DNA of 53,451 bases from DATFWC01 sp045801465 (GTDB taxonomy: Bacteria > Pseudomonadota > Alphaproteobacteria > Rhizobiales > Xanthobacteraceae), in contig JBJMSU010000038.1 in the NCBI GenBank assembly GCA_045801465.1, positions 1 to 53,451 of the forward strand, written 5' to 3'. The notes under the pieces were generated by a model. It was given only the letters and a program-made list of their open reading frames with translations. It did not search any database and was not told the DNA's origin. Both the position numbers and the translations under genes were made by a program. Positions 8,255 to 16,334 of the stretch are shown one piece after another. Positions within the stretch are counted from its first letter, which is position 1. Each line of letters opens with the position of its first letter.

Positions 8255-9169
8255 TTATGCTGACGTAAGGCCCATCTGCTGCAGCACGGCGCGACCGGCG
8301 AGGCCGTAGGGAGAAGCCAGCGTCTCCAGGAACTCGAAGTGGTTGTAGCCTTGGCCGACGATGAGCTGCGCCGGCTTGCCGGCGGCCTGCACGGCGGCGA
8401 AGAAGTCGCGCGTCTGGCGCTGGAACTCGGGCGTCTCGTAGGTCCCGTAGCCGAGAACGAGCGGCGTATTGAGCTTGTCGATATGGCGTTGCGCGCTCAG
8501 GGCCTGCTCCATCTCATCGGTGAACTTGACGTAGAGGGAGCGCTTCGACAGCCGCACGGGTTTCAGATCGTACATGCCGCTGAGCAAGAGCGCGCCCTTG
8601 ATGAGGTCGGCGGGCAGGTCGTGCGCACGCCATTCGGTGGTGACCATGCATCCGCCGAGTTGCGAGCCCGAGGAATGGGCCGAGAGATAGAGGCGGTTCG
8701 GGTCGCCGCCGAAGCGCGATCCGTTGCGGTAGACCCAGCCGATCGCGCGGCGTACCTGCTCGGCCATGGGAAACAGGCTCCCCTCCGCCTCCTCCACGTT
8801 GATGAAGTCGAGGATGACCGAATGAGCGCCGGCGCGGACGAACAGCTCGGCCAGGACCGCATAGTCGGCCGCCTTGTTGCGGCGCCAGGCACCGCCATGA
8901 ATGAAGATATTGATCGGCGCGTTCGGCCGCGCGGTGCGGAAGATGTCGAGCTTCTCGATCTCGCTCGGCCCATAGCTGACGCGCTCGGGCGCGCCGAGAA
9001 TCGACCGCGTCCGCTCGCTGTTGGCGAGCCGGCGCTCGACGACCTGGGCGCGATTGGGCGCATAGACTTCCTGGTCGTAGGCGTCGTCCAGGGCGCGCTG
9101 GTCCATGTCGAGCCAGACCAGCGCGCCCTTGCGCTCCGTCGCCGCTGCACTCGCCGAACGCTGTGCCAT
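8255..9169 (-). CDS. Alpha/beta-hydrolase, kynurenine-formamidase-like
   Basis: A 304-residue serine hydrolase with the HGGAW motif (91-95) typical of arylformamidase and related esterases, and a nucleophile Ser166 in LSAHSSGSQ. The C-terminal GQGYNHFEF supplies the likely catalytic histidine. ATG 9169 has GGAG upstream; a GTG at 9178 overlapping the dioxygenase stop is an alternative. It follows the dioxygenase gene with almost no gap, so it may hydrolyse the ring-cleavage product or an amide or ester that precedes cleavage. The real substrate is not known; kynurenine metabolism is not otherwise supported here. Confidence 0.82.
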   Translation of the reverse strand: MAQRSASAAATERKGALVWLDMDQRALDDAYDQEVYAPNRAQVVERRLANSERTRSILGAPERVSYGPSEIEKLDIFRTARPNAPINIFIHGGAWRRNKAADYAVLAELFVRAGAHSVILDFINVEEAEGSLFPMAEQVRRAIGWVYRNGSRFGGDPNRLYLSAHSSGSQLGGCMVTTEWRAHDLPADLIKGALLLSGMYDLKPVRLSKRSLYVKFTDEMEQALSAQRHIDKLNTPLVLGYGTYETPEFQRQTRDFFAAVQAAGKPAQLIVGQGYNHFEFLETLASPYGLAGRAVLQQMGLTSA

Positions 9170-9174
9170 GCCTG

Positions 9175-10074
9175 TCACTCCATCGTCTGATAGCCGCGGA
9201 TCACCGCTTCCGAGCCGAAGCCCCAATAGTTTCGCAGCGTGTCGGCTCCCCACACTTTCGGCCGCTGCGGCCGATCCTGGTGCCACGGCCGCGGATCGAA
9301 ATAGCCGAGCGCCTCGTCCTTCATCTGATCCATCTCGGTGAAGAACTCGACCCGCACCTTGTCGGGGTTGCGGTGATAGATCGCGATATTGTGGCCGATG
9401 ATGTGCCGGCCGGGCCCCCAGACCAGAGGGATGTCGTTCTTGGCGAGCCACTCGGCGGCGCGCTGAATCTCCGGCCAGTCCTTCACCTCGAACGCGATGT
9501 GATGGAGCTGCGGCGTCTCGTCAAATACGAAGTTGACGGAGTGGTGATCGGGACTGCAGCGCAGGAACGCGAACGTATCGTCCCGCCAGTCCGAGACGCG
9601 AAAGCCGAGCACGTCGGTGTAGAAGGCGACGACCTGCTGCACGTCCTTGACCCGATAGGCCACGTGCCCAAGCTTGAGCGGCACGATGCCGGCAGGGGTG
9701 CGGTCCTCGGCGGCGAAGGCGTAGTCGGAAAAAATCTCGATCAGCGTGCCCTTGGGATCGGCGAAAACGATGGCTTCGGCGATGCCTGGGGAAATGCCGC
9801 TGCGCCGTTCGCTCTTGATGCCGTGCTGGGCTAGCTCGCGCGCGACGCTTGCAAGATCGCTTCCCGGCGCGACCTGGAACGACAGGCGGGCCAGTGCATT
9901 GGGGGGGCCGTACTCGAGCGCGATCGCCTCCAGGCCGTGCCGGCTCGCCAAAAAGGCGCGCTCTCTCTCGCGCGCCACGACGGTGAGACCGATCACCTGT
10001 GTGTAATAGTCGACCGCCCGATCGAGGTCGGGCGTCGTCAGGGTCGCGTGACCCAATCGTCTCACTTGCACCAT
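9175..10074 (-). CDS. Two-domain VOC-family extradiol dioxygenase
   Basis: A 299-residue protein of two vicinal-oxygen-chelate modules. The C-terminal module carries the three expected metal ligands: His in KLGHVAYRV, His in LHHIAFEV and Glu in VRVEFFTEMD. The N-terminal module (LGHATLTTPDLDRAVDYYTQ) is structural, as in catechol 2,3-dioxygenases. The predicted role is ferrous-iron meta-cleavage of a catechol-like ring in the cytoplasm. Together with the downstream hydrolase and the upstream binding protein it forms a small leftward catabolic set. No ring hydroxylase is present next to it. Confidence 0.85.
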   Translation of the reverse strand: MVQVRRLGHATLTTPDLDRAVDYYTQVIGLTVVARERERAFLASRHGLEAIALEYGPPNALARLSFQVAPGSDLASVARELAQHGIKSERRSGISPGIAEAIVFADPKGTLIEIFSDYAFAAEDRTPAGIVPLKLGHVAYRVKDVQQVVAFYTDVLGFRVSDWRDDTFAFLRCSPDHHSVNFVFDETPQLHHIAFEVKDWPEIQRAAEWLAKNDIPLVWGPGRHIIGHNIAIYHRNPDKVRVEFFTEMDQMKDEALGYFDPRPWHQDRPQRPKVWGADTLRNYWGFGSEAVIRGYQTME

Positions 10075-10125
10075 CGCGTGAGAGCTCGCCTCAACGGGGG
10101 CTGGTCTGCAAAAACGTCGCCGTAG

Positions 10126-10151
10126 GGCGGATTAGCGTAGCGTAATCCGCC
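10126..10151 (+). repeat. Short palindromic repeat (GGCGGATTA...TAATCCGCC)
   Basis: A perfect 9-bp inverted repeat, GGCGGATTA and TAATCCGCC, flanks the 8-nt loop GCGTAGCG. This is a familiar dispersed palindrome in many proteobacterial genomes. It sits in the 117-nt gap between the dioxygenase start and the binding-protein stop and could form a hairpin in the shared transcript. Confidence 0.75.
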
Positions 10152-10191
10152 GTTCAAAGCGACGGCCGCGGTTACGGCTCGCGTCCCCGTC

Positions 10192-11196
10192 CTATGGCGC
10201 GAAGTATTTCTTGACGCGCTCGATCACCGGTCGTGGCGTGGCATAGATGCCGGCGACCAGGCTCTCCACGTCCTCGCCCGTGGTCGGCGCAATGTCGGCC
10301 TGCATCCTTCCGGCTTCGGCGAGAAATTCCGGGTCCTTCATGGTTGCATCGAAGGCGCGGCGCATGAGCGCCGCCCTGGCGGGCGGCATGCCGGGCGGGG
10401 CGGCAAAGGCCCGTGCCATGGCCGTCGGCGCGACGAGCAGCGAGATCATCTGGCGGTCTTCCTCGCGGCTCAGGAGATCGAAGATCAGCGGTACGTCGGG
10501 CAGTTCGCCCGACTTTTCCAGCCCTACCTGCAGCAGGAAGTTGACCTTGCCGCGCGTGAGCCAGTCGGGCTTGGCGGTCTTGAGTGCCGACAGGCTGATG
10601 GTGCAGCGGCCGTCCGCCTCGCCGCGCTCGATCGCCAAAATGGACTCCCGGCTGCCGAGATAGCCGGTCACCACCTTGATCTTGGTGCCGAGCAGGTCGT
10701 TGAGGATCAAGGGCCAGGTATCGGTCTCGGAACCGGCACCGGTCCCGGCGACGATCATCTGCCGCGTGCGCGCATCGTCAATCGTCTTGAACCGCGAAGG
10801 CACCGACGAGAGGCACAGGCCGACGTCCTTGGTGATGGCGCCGATCCAGGTCAACCGGTTCGTGTCGTAGCCTGGATGACGCGCGCCGATCAGCGGCTCG
10901 AGGATCGGCCCGTTGGCGAACGTGGCGAGCGCGGTGCCGTCACGCGGTGCCGCATGCGTGAGATGATACGCCGCGCGAATGCCGCCGGCCCCGGGCATGG
11001 TTTGCACCGTGACGGTCGGGTGGCCCGGAATATGTCGCCCGAAATGGCGTGCCAACAGCCGGGCATAGAGATCGATGCCGCCGCCCGCCGTGCCGGCGAC
11101 CGTGATGGTCACCGGCCGGTCGATTGTGTCCGCTGGCTGCGCACACGCGGGACGCACCAGGCACAAGACAATCAATGTGACACACCAGCGGGTCAT
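10192..11196 (-). CDS. Bug/TctC-family binding protein (divergent member)
   Basis: A 334-residue periplasmic binding protein with a signal peptide cleaved near ACAQPAD. The core reads RPVTITVAGTAGGGIDLYARLLA, then VTVQTMPGAGGIRAAYHL, matching the Bug fold but with changes from the usual PFPAGG pattern, so it may bind a different ligand. It is encoded upstream of the dioxygenase and hydrolase on the same strand, which suggests capture of the aromatic or acid they degrade. No membrane subunits are adjacent. Confidence 0.85.
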   Translation of the reverse strand: MTRWCVTLIVLCLVRPACAQPADTIDRPVTITVAGTAGGGIDLYARLLARHFGRHIPGHPTVTVQTMPGAGGIRAAYHLTHAAPRDGTALATFANGPILEPLIGARHPGYDTNRLTWIGAITKDVGLCLSSVPSRFKTIDDARTRQMIVAGTGAGSETDTWPLILNDLLGTKIKVVTGYLGSRESILAIERGEADGRCTISLSALKTAKPDWLTRGKVNFLLQVGLEKSGELPDVPLIFDLLSREEDRQMISLLVAPTAMARAFAAPPGMPPARAALMRRAFDATMKDPEFLAEAGRMQADIAPTTGEDVESLVAGIYATPRPVIERVKKYFAP

Positions 11197-11463
11197 CTAG
11201 GTTCCGCCGTGTTTTCTTTGTCTCCACATCGTAGCACCGCCGATGCAGCGACCGATCTCCATTGTGGGTCCGGGCGCAAAGTTCTGGCGCCTTCTCAATT
11301 CTGCCGCCTTTTGCCGGTTTGAGTGGCCGCAACGCTGCCGAACGCCTGAGGTGAGGGGCCTTCCAGGCTGAGTGCAGCGTCGCCGTGGGATGCAATCAGG
11401 GGAAAACCGCCTGCTCCGTGATGGATCGGGCGGATCGACCGGCATCGCCCAAAGCCCCTGGCG
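11197..11463. other. Intergenic region between divergent binding-protein and MFS genes
   Basis: The 267 nt separate two divergent genes and should hold both promoters. I see no convincing open frame, repeat or strong promoter pair. No good ribosome site precedes the MFS start at 11464, so its N-end is less certain. Confidence 0.3.
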
Positions 11464-12813
11464 ATGCCGGAGGGGAAAACGCTGTCCACTCTCGCCCTAC
11501 GGGATGATGACGGCCTGTTGCGCCGCGTCGCGCTCGAAGTCGCGCCGGTTGCCGGGAGGGAGCCGGCGGCCGATTCGGCCGCGCGGGCGCCGCACGCCAG
11601 CCGTCGCGCGCTCGACTGGTTCGTCTTCGGCGTGGCCGACGTTCAGACCGGTTTTGGTCCGTTCGTTGCCGTGTACCTGACGACCCAGGCCTGGACGCAA
11701 GTCGATATCGGGCTGGTTCTCACCGTGGGGGGTCTGGTCGCGTTGCTCGGCCAGATGCCCGGCGGCGCGCTCGTGGACGCGGTGCGCTCGACCCGTTGGG
11801 CCGCCTCGCTGGCTGTCCTGGCGATCGGCATCAGCGCGCTGGCGCTTGGGCTGTGGCCTGTCTTTCCCATCGTGATGGCGTCGCGAGTCCTGCATGCCGC
11901 CGCGAGCTGCGTGCTCGGTCCCGCCATTGCGGCGATCAGCCTCGGCCTGGTCGGGCATGCGGCCTTGGGCGAGCGCATCGGGCGCAACGCCCGCTTCGCC
12001 TCGATCGGCGCAGGCCTGTCCGCTGCCGCCATGGGGGCGTCAGGTCATTTCTTGTCGAACCAATCCGTCTTCCTGGTGACGGCCGCGCTGGTGGTGCCGA
12101 CCTTGCTGGCGCTGTCGCAGATACGGATGAGCGACGTGGGTCTGCCACAGGGGCAGGGCGCCGGCTTGGAGCACCGCCCGCTGGTCACGGCCCCGACATC
12201 GCGAAATCTTCTGCGCAATCGGCCCCTCGTGATCTTCGCCGCATGCATTCTGCTGTTTCATCTGGCGAACGCCGCGATGCTTCCGCTCATGGCCGGTGTC
12301 ATGGCAACGCGAGCAAGCGAATCGGCAGCGGTTTCGATCGCGGTCTGCATGATCGTGCCGCAGCTCGTCGTCGCCGCCTTCTCTCCCTGGGTCGGCCGGC
12401 AATCCGCATGCTGGGGGCGCCGTCCGCTGCTGGCGGCCGCGTTCGCAGCGCTCGTCGTCCGTGGGCTCATGTTTGCATCGGCGGCCGATCCCTACGCCGT
12501 CATCGCCATTCAACTGCTCGACGGCGTGTCGGCGGCGGTCCTCGGTGTGATGTTCCCGCTCGTCGTCGCCGACGTGACCCGCGAATCCGGCCGCTTCAAC
12601 CTCGCTTTGGGCATCGTCGGCAGCGCGGTTGGCATCGGTGCTTCGCTCAGCACCACGCTCGCCGGATATATGGCGGATCACTTCGGCCGCGGCGTGACCT
12701 TTACCGGCCTTGCCGGTGTGGCCGCGCTCGGACTGGTGCTGGTCTTGCTGCTGATGCCGGAAACGAGACCGGACCAAGAGCTTGACGCGCATATCCGGCT
12801 CGCGCCGGCCTGA
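11464..12813 (+). CDS. Major facilitator superfamily transporter
   Basis: A 449-residue polytopic membrane protein with roughly eleven to twelve hydrophobic segments in two halves. Family signatures are the loop-2/3 motif GALVDAVRSTRWAAS after the second segment and PETRPDQE at the end, as in drug-efflux-type MFS proteins. About 50 residues precede the first membrane segment (DWFVFGVADVQTGFGPFVAVYL), longer than usual. The substrate is unknown. It lies alone between divergent and convergent neighbours, so no partner gives a clue. Confidence 0.85.
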   Translation: MPEGKTLSTLALRDDDGLLRRVALEVAPVAGREPAADSAARAPHASRRALDWFVFGVADVQTGFGPFVAVYLTTQAWTQVDIGLVLTVGGLVALLGQMPGGALVDAVRSTRWAASLAVLAIGISALALGLWPVFPIVMASRVLHAAASCVLGPAIAAISLGLVGHAALGERIGRNARFASIGAGLSAAAMGASGHFLSNQSVFLVTAALVVPTLLALSQIRMSDVGLPQGQGAGLEHRPLVTAPTSRNLLRNRPLVIFAACILLFHLANAAMLPLMAGVMATRASESAAVSIAVCMIVPQLVVAAFSPWVGRQSACWGRRPLLAAAFAALVVRGLMFASAADPYAVIAIQLLDGVSAAVLGVMFPLVVADVTRESGRFNLALGIVGSAVGIGASLSTTLAGYMADHFGRGVTFTGLAGVAALGLVLVLLLMPETRPDQELDAHIRLAPA

Positions 12814-12862
12814 AGGGCGAGCCGACGCATGCATCAGGCGCTGCTTCGGCTGGTCGATGACT

Positions 12863-13930
12863 CTATGCCGAGCGTAAGCCGGTGACCAAGCGCGGACGCG
12901 GCGCCGCGGCTTGCATGAGGCTGCGATACACCTCGAGGTAGTCTTCGGCCATTCGCCGCGCCGTAAACCGCTCCTCGAAGCGCCGCCGAATATTTTCTCG
13001 CGAGAGCTCCGGCAGCCGGTAGACGGCGCCGACCGCGCTGGTCTCGTCCTCGACCACGAAACCGGTCAGCCCATCCTCGATCACTTCCGGAACGGCGCCG
13101 CGGTTGAAGGCAATGACCGGCGTGCCGCAGGCCATGGCTTCGATCTGCACCAGGCCGAACGGCTCCGGCCATGCGATCGGCGCGAGCAACGCCAGCGCGC
13201 CGCTCAAGAATTCCGATTTCTCCTGATCGCCGATCTCGCCGATATATTCGACGTGCGGAAGACTGAGCAGCGGCCGAATCTCTTCCTCGAAATAATCCCA
13301 GTCCATCTTGTCGATTTTGGCTGCAATCTTCAGAGGATAGCCGCTGAGGCCGGCAATGCGAATGGCCCGATCGATGGCCTTCTCCGGCGAAATGCGGCCG
13401 AGAAAGGCCAGATAGCTCGGCTCGACGGGACGCGGCGTGAGCAGGTTGTGCGGCAGCCCGTGGTGAATCGTCCGCACCCAGCGCCCGTTGGGCACTGGCC
13501 GTCGCTGCGAGTCCGATATCGAGACGACCGGCACGTTGGGAAACGTCGCGAACACGGATTGGTGCTCGGCCAGATCCAGGCGGCCGTGCCATGTGGTCAC
13601 GAACGCGGTCGATTGGCGCGAAAACAGCGAGAACGGGTAGTAATCCAGATGAAAGTGCAGGAAATCGAACTCGGAAGCCCGCTGTCTCACCCGTTCCAGC
13701 AGGCTCATGTGCAAGGCGTTCGGATCGCGGATGGCGGCATCGTGCCGTAATGCGCGTGGCCACATCGCCTCCAGCTTGGCCGATGTCTGCGAATCACCGC
13801 TCGCAAACAACGTGACATCGTGTCCTAGCGCGACCAATTCCTCGGTCAGCCAGTGAACCACTCGTTCGGTCCCGCCATAACGCTGCGGGGGAATTGCTTC
13901 GGTCAACGGAGCTATCTGCGCGATCCGCAT
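12863..13930 (-). CDS. GT4-type glycosyltransferase
   Basis: A 355-residue retaining glycosyltransferase of the GT-B fold. The N-end MRIAQIAPLTEAIPPQRYGG is the classical start with the glycine-rich acceptor loop. FLGRISPEKAIDRAIRIAG is the nucleotide-sugar region, and EPFGLVQIEAMACGTPVIAF contains the E-x7-E motif. I start at ATG 13930, preceded by AAGGGG; the open frame extends 47 codons further upstream without similarity. It is divergent from an ABC exporter, so the two may make and export a glycoconjugate, but that link is inference. The acceptor is unknown. Confidence 0.88.
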   Translation of the reverse strand: MRIAQIAPLTEAIPPQRYGGTERVVHWLTEELVALGHDVTLFASGDSQTSAKLEAMWPRALRHDAAIRDPNALHMSLLERVRQRASEFDFLHFHLDYYPFSLFSRQSTAFVTTWHGRLDLAEHQSVFATFPNVPVVSISDSQRRPVPNGRWVRTIHHGLPHNLLTPRPVEPSYLAFLGRISPEKAIDRAIRIAGLSGYPLKIAAKIDKMDWDYFEEEIRPLLSLPHVEYIGEIGDQEKSEFLSGALALLAPIAWPEPFGLVQIEAMACGTPVIAFNRGAVPEVIEDGLTGFVVEDETSAVGAVYRLPELSRENIRRRFEERFTARRMAEDYLEVYRSLMQAAAPRPRLVTGLRSA

Positions 13931-14134
13931 CGAGAATCCCCTTGAATGGATGGGCAGTATGCAAATTCGGCATGGCCGATTCTCTTTAAACCGGAACACC
14001 GGGGAGAATGTTCCGCTGAACCGATGACGAAGTTGCACGTTGGCAATTGGTGATCCCACGAGGTGGGACACAGAGCCTTCATGTCCAAGTGCCGGGGCAT
14101 ATTTCGCAGTTGATCAGCCGATCGGGGACGCTCG
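13931..14134. promoter_or_regulatory. Divergent promoter region, glycosyltransferase and ABC exporter
   Basis: These 204 nt separate two divergent genes and must contain their promoters. A moderately AT-rich part lies around 13960-14060. No clear operator or palindrome was found. Confidence 0.35.
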
Positions 14135-15895
14135 ATGGACTTGCCTTGCCATTATGCCGGTCGCCCGCTGGCATTCCTCGTCCGCTATATCTCGCGGCGC
14201 CCAGTGTGCCATGCTGCCATCCTGGTAGCCGTGCTCGGCGCCGTCATCTGCTCCGTGAGCGCCCAGTATGGCGTGAAGTTTCTCGTCGATACGTTATCGG
14301 GGGCGCGTGCCGCCGACCTGGCGTGGTTCGCCTTCGCCTTGCTGGTGGCACTGATCGTGGCCGACAATCTGCTGTGGCGGGCTGCCAGCTGGATCGCGAG
14401 CTATACGTTCGTAGGCGTGACGGGAGACTTGCGGCGCGATCTGTTTTGTCATCTGACCGGTCACACGCCGAGCTATTTCGCGGACCGGATGCCTGGAACG
14501 CTGACCAGCCGCATCACCGCTACGGCCAACGCCGTGTTCACCATCGAGAACATGTCCATGTGCAACGTGTTGCCGCCGTGCGTGGCGACATTCGTTGCCA
14601 TTGCCTGGGTGGCGACCGTCAGTCCGGCGATGGCGGCTGCGCTGACCGTGGTCTCCGCCATATTGGTATTCGCGATGTTCCGCCTCGCCGCCGCGGGCCG
14701 CGCCTTGCATCACGATTTCGCCGACAAGGCCGCGGCCGTTGACGGTGAAATGATCGATATCGTCGGCAACATGCCGCTTGTCTGGGCATTCGGCGGAGTC
14801 GGCCGCGAGCGGCAGCGGTTCGACACGACGGTCCGTCGTGAAATGTCGGCGCGCCGCCGCAGTCTCTATTACCTCGAGACGGTGAGGACCCTGCATGCGG
14901 TTGTCACCATGCTGTTGACCATCGCGGTGTTGGCCTGGGCCATCGTGCTGTGGCAACGCGGGGCGGCAACGACGGGCGATGTGGTCCTGGTCACTACCTT
15001 GGGTCTCGGCATCCTGCATGCCACGCGAGATCTCGCCGTCGCTCTGGTCGACGTGACACAGCATATGGCCCGTCTTGCCGAGGCCCTGACCACCCTTCTG
15101 GTCCCGCACGCGTTGCGCGATTCGCCGGCGGCGGAACCGCTGCCGCGAGTCGGGGCGAGCATCGCGTTGGAGAACGTCTGCTTCACTTATCCGGATGGGC
15201 GCTGCGTGTTCGACAAATTGAGCCTGCGCATTGATCCGGGCCAGCGGGTCGGACTGGTCGGTCCATCCGGTGGGGGGAAGTCGACGCTCTTCGCCTTGCT
15301 GCAACGTTACTATGACGTCGAGGCTGGATGCGTCCGCATCGCCGGCCGGGACATCTCGCGGGTGAGGCAGGACAGCCTCAGCAACACGATTGCCATCGTC
15401 CCGCAGGATATTTCGCTGTTTCATCGTTCGATCATCGAAAACATTCGCTACGGACGGGCGGACGCCTCGGACGAGGACGTGTTCAACGCCATGCTGGCCG
15501 CCCGCTGCGATTTCATCGGCGCCTTGCCGGACGGAATTCACACGATTGTCGGCGACCGCGGCGTCAAGCTGTCCGGCGGCCAACGCCAGCGCATCGCCAT
15601 TGCCCGGGCATTTCTCAAGGACGCGCCGATCCTCCTGCTCGATGAGGCGACTTCGGCGCTCGATTCGGAATCCGAGGAAGCGATCCGTGCGGCCCTCGAC
15701 CGCTTGATGCAGGGCCGCACCGTGATCGCGATTGCGCATCGCCTGTCCACCCTGCGCAATTTCGATCGCATCGTCGTGCTGCAGGACGGACAGGTGGTGC
15801 AGGACGGCCCGCCCGACAAGTTGGTGCGGCATCCGGGCCGCTATCGCGAATTGGTCCAGCAGGAGGTCACGCGGCTCGCCCGCCACGCCGCCTGA
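14135..15895 (+). CDS. ABC exporter, fused membrane and ATPase domains (MsbA-like)
   Basis: A 586-residue half-transporter that would act as a homodimer in the inner membrane. Six membrane segments occupy about residues 25-300. The ATPase domain follows with Walker A GPSGGGKST, Q-loop VPQDISLF, signature LSGGQRQR, Walker B ILLLDEATSALD and H-loop IAHRLST, all intact. The best matches by architecture are lipid A, glycan or peptide exporters. It is divergent from a glycosyltransferase, which favours a glycolipid or glycan cargo. The substrate cannot be set from sequence. Confidence 0.9.
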   Translation: MDLPCHYAGRPLAFLVRYISRRPVCHAAILVAVLGAVICSVSAQYGVKFLVDTLSGARAADLAWFAFALLVALIVADNLLWRAASWIASYTFVGVTGDLRRDLFCHLTGHTPSYFADRMPGTLTSRITATANAVFTIENMSMCNVLPPCVATFVAIAWVATVSPAMAAALTVVSAILVFAMFRLAAAGRALHHDFADKAAAVDGEMIDIVGNMPLVWAFGGVGRERQRFDTTVRREMSARRRSLYYLETVRTLHAVVTMLLTIAVLAWAIVLWQRGAATTGDVVLVTTLGLGILHATRDLAVALVDVTQHMARLAEALTTLLVPHALRDSPAAEPLPRVGASIALENVCFTYPDGRCVFDKLSLRIDPGQRVGLVGPSGGGKSTLFALLQRYYDVEAGCVRIAGRDISRVRQDSLSNTIAIVPQDISLFHRSIIENIRYGRADASDEDVFNAMLAARCDFIGALPDGIHTIVGDRGVKLSGGQRQRIAIARAFLKDAPILLLDEATSALDSESEEAIRAALDRLMQGRTVIAIAHRLSTLRNFDRIVVLQDGQVVQDGPPDKLVRHPGRYRELVQQEVTRLARHAA

Positions 15896-16334
15896 CACGA
15901 GCCAGCGCTCAAGGCTCGCTGCCGGCATGACCGCCGCGCCGCTGCCCCCTACGCAACCATTCGTGGAACCCGCACGATCAGCAAACCAGCGCATGTTCGC
16001 CGAATGCCCGTCCCGGCGCTGTTGCGGCCCCAGGCCCTGAACAGAGGACCGAGATCACGCGCCACTCGTCACTTGGCGTGCCAAATTCCACAATAAGCAT
16101 GCTTCCAGCGCCGCTCCTCTGGCGCGATGCCTGGCTTTTGCAGAGTGGTTGTTAGCTCGCCGCTAACTGCGTTCTCCCGGCAAATCGATAAAATTGCAAT
16201 CAATTCCGCGGGATTTTTTTAGAGCCAACACGCTACCAATTTTACGCAAGTACGGACCAGAGCCCGCAGACAGTCCGCTGTCGTCCGAATGAACGGCGGC
16301 GGGTCTGAGGGCCGCATGGATCAGGGGAATCGGC
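15896..16334. other. 439-nt gap upstream of the DSF signalling locus
   Basis: No coding sequence is supported here. The right half is AT-rich: 16180-16250 contains AAAATTGCAATCAATT and a run of seven T after GCGGGA. This is the likely promoter zone for the regulator/kinase operon. The run of T lacks a strong hairpin before it, so I do not call a terminator for the exporter. Confidence 0.35.

Noticed and set aside
8255..10074. A full kynurenine/tryptophan degradation module
   Set aside because: Only a kynurenine-formamidase-like hydrolase and a dioxygenase of another type are present; no tryptophan dioxygenase, kynureninase or 3-hydroxyanthranilate dioxygenase is seen.
16180..16230. A possible terminator with seven T after GCGGGA
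   Set aside because: No adequate stem precedes the T-run, and it is nearly 330 nt after the exporter stop.
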